From: CALXVA01 sp964587175
GTDB taxonomy: Bacteria; Bacillota; Clostridia; TANB77; CAG-508
Assembly (NCBI GenBank): GCA_964587175.1
Contig: CAZPKK010000049.1
Span: 1-6,942 of the forward strand
Length of the DNA stretch: 6,942 bases
Direction of reading: 5' to 3'
Part shown: one piece after another, positions 1 to 6,156 of the stretch
Numbering within the stretch: the first letter of the stretch is position 1
Layout: the number at the start of each line of letters is the position of its first letter
Notes under the pieces: generated by a model
Database searches by the model: none
What the model was told of the DNA's origin: nothing
The model's input: only the letters and a program-made list of their open reading frames with translations
Position numbers and translations under genes: made by a program

Positions 1-266
1 GACAAAGAATATTAGTTGAGGCTCAAAATGAAGCCGATGAAATAATAAAAGAAGCAGAAAATAGAATAATTTCTATGATAGATGAACATGAAATCACAAA
101 AAAGGCATATGAGAAAAAAGTAGAAATAATTGAAACTGCAAATGAGATGTCAAGAGAAATAAAGAGTGGTACTGAAGAATATGCTGATAGCGTTTTGGCT
201 GGAATTGAAGTTGCTTTAGAAGATGCACTTAAAGTGATAAAAAATAATAGAAAAGAATTAAAATGA
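1..266 (+). CDS. V-type ATPase subunit E/H-like coiled-coil protein, 3' end
   Basis: This is the 3' end of a gene that enters from the left edge. The open frame runs from base 3, giving 87 visible residues before a TGA stop at 264-266. The first ATG in frame (base 75) has no ribosome binding site, and coding sequence continues upstream of it, so it is not the start. The visible protein is almost wholly charged amphipathic helix (for example AQNEADEIIKEAENRI, then DEHEITKKAYEKK), with the spacing seen in V-ATPase subunit E/H and F-type subunit b stalks. From memory it resembles a small (about 150-180 residue) clostridial protein, often labelled 'ATPase', that in many genomes sits next to coaD and rsmD. 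Those neighbours lie outside the window, so this context is inference. It has no nucleotide-binding motif in the visible part, so an 'ATPase' label would be misleading. Function is unknown; a scaffold or stalk role is a guess. Confidence 0.75.
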   Translation, partial: QRILVEAQNEADEIIKEAENRIISMIDEHEITKKAYEKKVEIIETANEMSREIKSGTEEYADSVLAGIEVALEDALKVIKNNRKELK

Positions 267-286
267 TTAAAACAAAAGATACATCG

Positions 287-328
287 AAAAATGAGGACAG
301 ATTTAAAAAACGGTTCTCATTTTTTTTT
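287..328 (+). terminator. Rho-independent terminator
   Basis: A 12-bp stem pairs AAAAATGAGGAC (287-298) with GTTCTCATTTTT (313-324), with one G-U pair and a 14-base loop. The 3' arm runs directly into nine T residues (320-328). It lies 20 bases after the stop of the coiled-coil gene, so it ends that transcript and separates it from ftsK. Read on the minus strand it leaves only a short T run, so it is mainly a plus-strand terminator. Confidence 0.88.
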
Positions 329-371
329 GTGGGTTGCTAGATAATTTTTTAATTACTTCTCTAAAAAATAT

Positions 372-399
372 TTGCTTTTTGGGGGCCTTGTGATATAAT
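372..399 (+). promoter_or_regulatory. Probable sigma-A-type promoter of the ftsK unit
   Basis: A -35-like TTGCTT (372-377) is separated by 16 bases from a perfect TATAAT (394-399). A TG one base upstream of the TATAAT (391-392) makes this an extended -10 element. The predicted transcription start is near base 406, leaving a leader of about 40 bases before the TTG start of ftsK. The spacer contains the G-rich run GGGGGCC (381-387), striking in such AT-rich DNA. The site lies just after the upstream terminator, as expected for the first promoter of a new unit. Confidence 0.75.
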
Positions 400-429
400 A
401 CCAATGGACAATATTGTAATATAAAATGC

Positions 430-437
430 AAAGGAGG
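430..437 (+). promoter_or_regulatory. Ribosome binding site that fixes the ftsK start
   Basis: AAAGGAGG ends 9 bases before the TTG codon at 447. It lies inside the reading frame that would begin at the ATG at 426, and that ATG has no purine-rich site upstream. The TTG is therefore the better start. Confidence 0.82.
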
Positions 438-446
438 AAATACGCT

Positions 447-2849
447 TTGGCCAAGAGGGGGAGAAAAGCAAAAAAGAAAGAAAGAGACATAAATGTAGCA
501 GTAGTGGTAATGTTATTAATAAGTGTATTACTAGCTATTTTAATATATACAAAGTCAGGATATATAGGAGAACACTTAAGCCCAATTTTAGGTGGGATTA
601 TGGGAGCAATCAAATATATTATACCAATAGGGACATTTTTAATCGCTATATATATGACCACAGAAGATAAAGATTATTTGATTTCTAAATTAATACAATA
701 TGGAATATTTTTAGTTTGTATTGCTACAATGCTGAGTGTATTCCAATTTTCTAATGGCAATATAAATATTAGTAATGATTTTTCAGAGTCTGTAGAAAGA
801 GGATATGAGCTTGGAGAAATGAACAATGGCGGTGGCGTTATTGGAACAGCTGTAGCATATGTATTAATTGATTTACTTGGAGAAATAGGAACTGTAATAC
901 TCTGTATAGGTGTTGCAGCTATATTATTAGTCTTTATGTTTGGAATTAAGCCAGCAGAAATGATAGCAGAGTTTATTGAAGAAAGAAGAGAAGCTAGAGA
1001 GGATAAGAGATTAGAAAAAGAAGGAGCTAAAGAAGAAAAAAGAAATTCTAAAAAAGTAGAAGAACCAGAGAGAAAAGAGACTAAACGTGAACGAAAACTA
1101 AGAGAACAAGAAGAACAAAGAAAAGAAGCAGAACAGTTAGCAGAGCAATTAACAATAAATTTAAATGATGATGAGGAAGAAGATAAAAAGAATAAAAGGA
1201 AAAAATATGATGATAAAGATGAGGGCCTAATACCTTTTCATATAGGTGGGAAAAAGAAAGAAGAAGCCATACAAAATGCAAATCCTGATGTACTAGAAGC
1301 AAATTTATTTAAAGAAGAGCAAGAAACAAAAGAAGAGAAAGTAAAACAAGTATTACAATTAGAACATACACTGACGGTAGAGGATGAAGCTTATGAGTTT
1401 CCACCAATACAGTTATTAGGAGAAGGAATTAAAAAAGGAAACAAGGGAAGTAAAAAAGCAGTAGCAGATACGGCTACAAAGCTTCAAAAAACATTATATA
1501 GTTTTGGGGTTTCAGCCAAGGTGGAGAATGTATCTGTTGGACCAGCTATTACTAGATATGAATTAAAACCGGCGGAAGGAGTTAGAGTTAGTAAAATAGC
1601 AAATTTAGCAGATGATATAGCACTTAGTCTAGCAGCAGAGACTATAAGAATAGAAGCACCAATACCAGGAAAACAAGCAGTAGGAATTGAAGTACCAAAC
1701 AAAGAGAATGAAGTTGTACCACTAAGAGACATAATAGAATGTGACAAGTTTAAAAATCATAAATCAAAATTAGCATTTGCACTTGGAAAAGATGTTGGAG
1801 GAGAAGAAGTAGTAACAGATATTGCGAAAATGCCACATGTACTTATTGCAGGTGCTACAGGTTCTGGAAAATCTGTGTGCATTAACACCTTAATTGCTAG
1901 CATTATTTATAAAGCAAAACCAAGTGAAGTAAAATTAGTTATGGTTGACCCAAAGGTTGTTGAGCTTTCTGTATATAATGGAATACCACATTTGCTTATT
2001 CCTGTAGTTACAGACCCTAAAAAAGCAGCAGGTGCACTTGCTTGGGCTGTCCAAGAAATGGTGAATAGATATAGCTTATTCGCAAGTAAAAATGTAAGAG
2101 ATATAAAAGGATATAATTCTGCTTTAGAAGAAGAAGGAGAAGGACATAAATTACCACAAATAGTTATTATAATTGATGAACTTTCTGATTTGATGATGGT
2201 TTCACCAAAAGATGTAGAAGATTCTATTTGTAGGCTTGCACAAATGGCAAGAGCTGCTGGAATGCATTTAGTAATAGCGACTCAAAGACCATCGGTAGAT
2301 GTTATTACTGGTATTATAAAAGCAAATATTCCATCAAGGATTTCCTTTGCTGTATCTTCTCAAGTAGATTCAAGAACAATTCTTGATATGGCAGGAGCAG
2401 AAAAACTACTTGGAAAAGGAGATATGCTTTTCTATCCAGCAGGGGCACCAAAACCAACAAGAATTCAAGGAGCATTCATATCAGATAAAGAAGTAGAAAA
2501 AATTGTTGATTTTGTAAAAAATAATGGAGAAGCTAATTACAATGATGAAATATTGAAACAAATAGAAATTGCAAATAGTACAGATAAAGAGATAGATAGC
2601 CAAGATGAAAATGATGATACAGACCCATTATTAATGGATGCAATTGAAGTAGTAGTGGAAACAGGGCAGGCATCTACATCTTTTATACAAAGACGTTTCA
2701 AAGTTGGTTATGCACGAGCAGGGAGGATAATAGACCAAATGGAAGAAAGAGGAATCATCTCAGGTTTTCAAGGAAGTAAACCACGTGAAGTTCTTGTGAG
2801 TAAAGACAGATGGGAAGAATTAAAAATGAGTAATGAGGAAAATTCTTAA
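447..2849 (+). CDS. ftsK: DNA translocase FtsK/SpoIIIE
   Basis: Membrane-anchored, ATP-driven DNA pump that moves chromosomal DNA through the division septum, or into the forespore in spore formers. I start it at TTG 447 (800 residues) because of the AAAGGAGG 9 bases upstream; the ATG at 426 would add seven residues that encode the ribosome binding site. Order of parts: hydrophobic segments at about 15-34, 46-70, 80-101 and 131-166 form the membrane anchor; a Lys/Glu-rich linker covers about 167-315; the RecA-type motor begins near YEFPPIQLL (316). Walker A is GATGSGKS (469-476, K475) and Walker B is IVIIIDEL (D577). TQRPSVDVITG and the conserved block around DMAGAEKLLGKGDML follow. The C-terminal winged-helix gamma domain (about 726-795, with ASTSFIQRRFKVGYARAG) reads polar DNA motifs. 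All motor residues appear intact and the length is normal for Firmicutes. It is the first gene of a likely three-gene unit. The family is certain; the sequence alone does not separate a vegetative FtsK/SftA role from a sporulation SpoIIIE role. Confidence 0.96.
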   Translation: MAKRGRKAKKKERDINVAVVVMLLISVLLAILIYTKSGYIGEHLSPILGGIMGAIKYIIPIGTFLIAIYMTTEDKDYLISKLIQYGIFLVCIATMLSVFQFSNGNINISNDFSESVERGYELGEMNNGGGVIGTAVAYVLIDLLGEIGTVILCIGVAAILLVFMFGIKPAEMIAEFIEERREAREDKRLEKEGAKEEKRNSKKVEEPERKETKRERKLREQEEQRKEAEQLAEQLTINLNDDEEEDKKNKRKKYDDKDEGLIPFHIGGKKKEEAIQNANPDVLEANLFKEEQETKEEKVKQVLQLEHTLTVEDEAYEFPPIQLLGEGIKKGNKGSKKAVADTATKLQKTLYSFGVSAKVENVSVGPAITRYELKPAEGVRVSKIANLADDIALSLAAETIRIEAPIPGKQAVGIEVPNKENEVVPLRDIIECDKFKNHKSKLAFALGKDVGGEEVVTDIAKMPHVLIAGATGSGKSVCINTLIASIIYKAKPSEVKLVMVDPKVVELSVYNGIPHLLIPVVTDPKKAAGALAWAVQEMVNRYSLFASKNVRDIKGYNSALEEEGEGHKLPQIVIIIDELSDLMMVSPKDVEDSICRLAQMARAAGMHLVIATQRPSVDVITGIIKANIPSRISFAVSSQVDSRTILDMAGAEKLLGKGDMLFYPAGAPKPTRIQGAFISDKEVEKIVDFVKNNGEANYNDEILKQIEIANSTDKEIDSQDENDDTDPLLMDAIEVVVETGQASTSFIQRRFKVGYARAGRIIDQMEERGIISGFQGSKPREVLVSKDRWEELKMSNEENS

Positions 2850-2887
2850 TTTTGTATATTTTAACGAAGAAACCAAAGAGGATGAGT

Positions 2888-4378
2888 ATGGAAAAAAACA
2901 AAATTTTATCAAAATTAAATATTAATATTAAAGACTATAATAATGAATTAGAAAAAATTCTGGAAGACAAGTTATTTTCCTATGATGTAAAAAATTTGTT
3001 ACTCAGTATGTTATACAAAATCGAAAATGCATACAAGGATTATGAAACTGTTAAAGTTGAAGTTCCAACCCAAAAAGAATTTATAGAAAATATATTGAGA
3101 ATAATAAAAGAAAAAACATTGAGGATTTTATTGATTAAACCAGGCACTCATGAAGCAGAAGAATTAGGAAAAAACAAACTAAAATACAAAATAGACAAAG
3201 AAAATGGAGAAATAGCTTGTTTTCAAAATGAGATGGCAATATTGACAGCATTATTAAAATTAGATGAAACAGAAGTTGAAATAGAATTGCCATATGAATA
3301 TATAAATGAACCATTTAACACATTGGTAAATCAAGGTAAACTAGATTCAATGCTAGAAGTGATTCGAGATTTCAATGGATGGTCTTGGGATATTGTGGTG
3401 AAAGAAATAGGGGATATAGAAGCCAATCTATTATACCAAATGGTAATACTCTTATATGGTAGAAATTGTTTTAATAATAAAAAAAATGAAAATATATTAG
3501 AAGATATAACTAAAATGGCAATTCAAAAATATCTTTCTAACAAAGACAATAAAGAATATATAGAAAAATTTGAAGAAATAAAGTCAAAAAAGACTGAAAG
3601 ATTAAATCTATTTAATAATAAAAAAGAGTTTGTAAGTCAAATAACTCAGGAAAAAAGGGAATATACAAGAAAAATAGAAAATATAGATAAAATTCTAAAT
3701 AATAATGAATTGTTAAAAAAAGAATATTATGAAAGAAATAAAAAATTAGCAAATAAAGACAAGATTTTTAGCGTAAGTTATTTAGTTGGAATTCTAGAAA
3801 AAGAAAGAATGCAGTTATTAGAAAAAATAGATGAATGTAATAAGGTCATATTACCTAAGGAATTTGTGGAGCAGAAAACGAAATTAGAGGAAGAAACAAA
3901 ATTTTTGGACAGTATATCATATGGTATAAGTAGACAAAATACTATTGGACTTTGTAAAGATTTCTTAGAAAATGTAATAAAAATGATTAAAGCAATTAAT
4001 GAGGAAAACAAAAATAAGTTAATAGAATGGATTTACAAAGTAAGGTATTTTAGGTATATTCCAATTAGTGAGGACGAAAGTATTAAAGATATTCAAGAAT
4101 TAAACAGTTCGTTTGAAAAAGTAATAAAGCTAATTATAAAAAGGGCAGAAGAATTTAAAATATGGGACAACTTTACAGAAGATGAAAAGCTTGCTTACGA
4201 AGTATTAAAAGAAGTATTTGATAGCAAAATAATTTATTTGCAAAATATAAACATTCAATGTAGATATGAAGAAAAAATATTATATGTAGAATATTATGAT
4301 GATACTATTATAGAAAGTTCAAAAGAAATTAACATTGATAGTGTAAAAATAAAGAAAAAAATCAAGCTTTTTGTTTAA
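2888..4378 (+). CDS. Conserved-looking protein of unknown function, long coiled coil
   Basis: I do not recognise this 496-residue protein. I start it at ATG 2888, where AAAGAGG (2875-2881) has 6 bases of spacing. The longer frame from TTG 2852 lacks a ribosome binding site, and the in-frame ATG at 2882 sits too close to it. No signal peptide or membrane segment is visible, so it is probably cytoplasmic. The N-terminal part (about 1-200) looks mixed alpha/beta, with a strand-like LLIKPGT near 82 and a Trp-rich patch FNGWSWDI at 162-169. Residues about 221-342 are highly charged Lys/Glu/Asn helix with probable coiled coil, interrupted near FSVSYLVGIL. The last 60 or so residues alternate strand-like segments (KIIYLQNINIQ, ILYVEYYDD). 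No nucleotide-binding, protease, nuclease or DNA-binding motif stands out. It is more A- and Asn-rich than ftsK. It lies 38 bases after ftsK and 28 bases before a ribonuclease gene on the same strand, so co-expression is likely, but that alone does not give it a function. Confidence 0.88.
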   Translation: MEKNKILSKLNINIKDYNNELEKILEDKLFSYDVKNLLLSMLYKIENAYKDYETVKVEVPTQKEFIENILRIIKEKTLRILLIKPGTHEAEELGKNKLKYKIDKENGEIACFQNEMAILTALLKLDETEVEIELPYEYINEPFNTLVNQGKLDSMLEVIRDFNGWSWDIVVKEIGDIEANLLYQMVILLYGRNCFNNKKNENILEDITKMAIQKYLSNKDNKEYIEKFEEIKSKKTERLNLFNNKKEFVSQITQEKREYTRKIENIDKILNNNELLKKEYYERNKKLANKDKIFSVSYLVGILEKERMQLLEKIDECNKVILPKEFVEQKTKLEEETKFLDSISYGISRQNTIGLCKDFLENVIKMIKAINEENKNKLIEWIYKVRYFRYIPISEDESIKDIQELNSSFEKVIKLIIKRAEEFKIWDNFTEDEKLAYEVLKEVFDSKIIYLQNINIQCRYEEKILYVEYYDDTIIESSKEINIDSVKIKKKIKLFV

Positions 4379-4392
4379 ACATTTCATAGGAA

Positions 4393-4400
4393 AAAGGAGG
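4393..4400 (+). promoter_or_regulatory. Ribosome binding site that fixes the ribonuclease start
   Basis: AAAGGAGG ends 6 bases before ATG 4407, a near-ideal arrangement. It rejects the longer open frame that begins at TTG 4371 and would overlap the end of the upstream gene. Confidence 0.88.
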
Positions 4401-4406
4401 AAACTA

Positions 4407-6056
4407 ATGAAAGTAACTTTTTTGGGTGCAACAAAAACAGTAACAGGTTCAAATTTTTTAGTAGAAGGAGCTGGAAAGAAATTTTTAGTAGACTGTGGAA
4501 TGTATCAAGGGTCTGCAGCTGATGAATACGAAAATGAAGAACCCTTTTTATTTGATGTAAATGAAATAGATTTTATGATACTTACACATGCTCATATAGA
4601 CCATTCAGGTAGAATTCCAAAACTGTATAATGAAGGGTATCGAAATCAAATAATAGCGACAAAAGCAACATGTGATTTATGTTCAATTATGCTACCAGAT
4701 AGTGGACATATTCAAGAAATGGAAATAGAATGGAAAAACAGAAAAAGAGAAAGAAAAGGTGAAAAGCCTTTACCACCATTATATACAGCAGAAGATGCTA
4801 GAAAATCTTTAGAAATATTTAATCCAGTAAAATATGATGAAATTATTGATGTTGATGAAAACATTAAAGTGAGATTTAATGATGCTGGACACATGCTTGG
4901 TTCTTCAATTGTAGAAATATGGATTACTGAAAACGGAAAAACGGAAAAAATAGTATTTACAGGAGATTTAGGTAATAATGATATTCCACTTTTATCTCCT
5001 CCTACAATGATTGAAGATGCAGACTATTTAGTAATGGAATCAACATATGGAAATAGACTCCACATGAGAAATGATGATAAAGCAAGTTTATTTTTAGATA
5101 TTGTGTATGAAACACTTGAAAAAGGTGGTACTGTAGTAATACCGTCATTTGCTGTAGGAAGAACACAAGAAATTTTATTTGAATTAAACAGAATAAAAGA
5201 AGAAAAACATGATGAAAGTTTTTATAAAAAATATAAAAGATTAATGGGTGTACCAGTATATGTTGATAGTCCACTTGCAATATCGGCAACAGAAATTTTT
5301 AAAGAAAATATGGATTTATTTAATGAAGAAACACAAAAAATAATTAATTCGGGAGATAATCCATTAGAGTTTGACGGACTAAAGTTTACAAGAACAGCAG
5401 ATGAGTCTAAAGCACTTAATGCAAGTAATGAATCTGCTATAATCATTTCTGCTAGTGGAATGTGTGAAGTAGGAAGAATTAAACATCATTTAAAACATCA
5501 CTTATGGGAGCCAAATAGTACTGTTTTATTTGTTGGATATCAAGCACCAGGAACATTAGGAAGAAAATTAGTAGATGGTGAGAAAAAAGTAAAAATATTT
5601 GGAGAAGAAATTGCAGTTAATGCGAGAATAGAATATATTGAAGGGTATTCTGGACATGCTGACCAAGAATGGCTTTTGAACTTTGTATATTCTTTTTTAA
5701 AGAAACCAAATCACATATTCTTGGTTCATGGCGAACCAGAAGGGCAAAAAGTATTAAAACAAAAAATAGAAGGAACTGCCAATATTCCAGTAATTATTCC
5801 TGAATTTGGGGAAAGCTATGACTTAGATGAGAAAGTTGGAATGGTGAGAAAAGTAAACTCTAGAGCAAAAGAGCAATATTTAAGATTAGAAGTATTAGAA
5901 AGAATGAATACATTAAAAGAAGAATTAGAAGACATGTCAAGCATTGTAAAAGAAGAGTACTTGGGTAAATATACAGATGATGCTGAAATAGTAAAATTAA
6001 AGGATAAACTAAAAGAATTAGAAGTACAAATTGTAAAAATTGTAGAAAACAAGTAA
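4407..6056 (+). CDS. MBL-fold/beta-CASP ribonuclease (CPSF-like, COG1236 type)
   Basis: Zinc-dependent RNA-processing enzyme of the metallo-beta-lactamase/beta-CASP family, 549 residues from ATG 4407. The start fits the family's usual opening MKVTFLGATKTVTGSNFL. Metal ligands are all present: the HxHxDH signature at H61, H63, D65 and H66, then H162 (DAGHMLGSS), D187 (FTGDLG) and H441 (LVHGEPEG). Beta-CASP motifs follow: motif A acid E211 (MESTYGNR), motif B at H360/H361 (GRIKHHLKHH), and motif C H417 (YSGHAD). The conserved block GTVVIPSFAVGRTQEILFEL lies between motifs A and B. The family includes archaeal and bacterial CPSF-like endo/exoribonucleases such as Thermus TTHA0252; the relation to RNase J is more distant. 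The catalytic core ends near residue 475; the remaining 70 or so residues form a charged helical tail of probable coiled coil. It is the third gene of the ftsK unit, 28 bases after the unknown gene. Its RNA substrate cannot be read from sequence, but active-site residues appear complete. Confidence 0.94.
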   Translation: MKVTFLGATKTVTGSNFLVEGAGKKFLVDCGMYQGSAADEYENEEPFLFDVNEIDFMILTHAHIDHSGRIPKLYNEGYRNQIIATKATCDLCSIMLPDSGHIQEMEIEWKNRKRERKGEKPLPPLYTAEDARKSLEIFNPVKYDEIIDVDENIKVRFNDAGHMLGSSIVEIWITENGKTEKIVFTGDLGNNDIPLLSPPTMIEDADYLVMESTYGNRLHMRNDDKASLFLDIVYETLEKGGTVVIPSFAVGRTQEILFELNRIKEEKHDESFYKKYKRLMGVPVYVDSPLAISATEIFKENMDLFNEETQKIINSGDNPLEFDGLKFTRTADESKALNASNESAIIISASGMCEVGRIKHHLKHHLWEPNSTVLFVGYQAPGTLGRKLVDGEKKVKIFGEEIAVNARIEYIEGYSGHADQEWLLNFVYSFLKKPNHIFLVHGEPEGQKVLKQKIEGTANIPVIIPEFGESYDLDEKVGMVRKVNSRAKEQYLRLEVLERMNTLKEELEDMSSIVKEEYLGKYTDDAEIVKLKDKLKELEVQIVKIVENK

Positions 6057-6069
6057 TTATTTGAAAATC

Positions 6070-6126
6070 AGTCCATTTGAAACATGGAAACAGATTAAAA
6101 TCTGTCCCATTGTTTCAAATGGGACT
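6070..6126 (+). other. Long imperfect hairpin without U-tract
   Basis: An inverted repeat spans 57 bases between the ribonuclease stop and the next gene. From the outside in: AGTCC (6070-6074) pairs with GGACT (6122-6126); ATTTGAAACA (6075-6084) with TGTTTCAAAT (6111-6120); TGG (6085-6087) with CCA (6107-6109); and ACAGAT (6090-6095) with ATCTGT (6100-6105) around a TAAA loop. Single extra bases on the 3' arm (G6121, T6110, C6106) make small bulges, the last opposite AA at 6088-6089. No T-run follows (ATTATGATAAATAAG), so it is not a standard intrinsic terminator. It ends 30 bases before the next ATG. It could protect or terminate the 3' end of the ftsK-unit mRNA, regulate the next gene, or be a dispersed small repeat. 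Confidence 0.8.
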
Positions 6127-6140
6127 ATTATGATAAATAA

Positions 6141-6148
6141 GAGGAGAG
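6141..6148 (+). promoter_or_regulatory. Ribosome binding site of the GH15-like gene
   Basis: The purine-rich GAGGAGAG ends 8 bases before ATG 6157 and supports that start. It begins 15 bases after the hairpin, so folding of the hairpin leaves it free unless other pairing occurs. Confidence 0.7.
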
Positions 6149-6156
6149 AGAAACAG

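Noticed and set aside
353..661. Minus-strand open frame of 102 codons across the ftsK promoter and 5' end
   Set aside because: It is mostly antisense to the ftsK membrane segments, which yields hydrophobic peptide by chance. It has no clear ribosome binding site and overlaps the promoter.
1081..1302. Minus-strand frame rich in Leu and His opposite the ftsK linker
   Set aside because: The composition is the complement of Lys/Glu-rich codons in the linker, so it is a shadow frame.
2852..2887. TTG-initiated N-terminal extension of the unknown protein
   Set aside because: No ribosome binding site precedes TTG 2852, only two bases after the ftsK stop, whereas AAAGAGG is well placed for ATG 2888.
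4371..4406. TTG-initiated N-terminal extension of the ribonuclease
   Set aside because: It would overlap the upstream gene and encode the ribosome binding site; the family opening begins at MKVTFLGA.
5002..5446. Two overlapping minus-strand frames opposite the ribonuclease gene
   Set aside because: They lie wholly inside a strongly conserved gene and show no family features or translation signals.
6070..6126. Hairpin read as a standard terminator of the ftsK unit
   Set aside because: No T-run follows the stem on the plus strand, and the minus-strand side also lacks a good one.
6110..6134. Possible promoter for the GH15-like gene (TTGTTT and TATGAT)
   Set aside because: The spacing is only 13 bases and the -35 candidate is buried in the hairpin arm, so it is not a credible sigma-A promoter.
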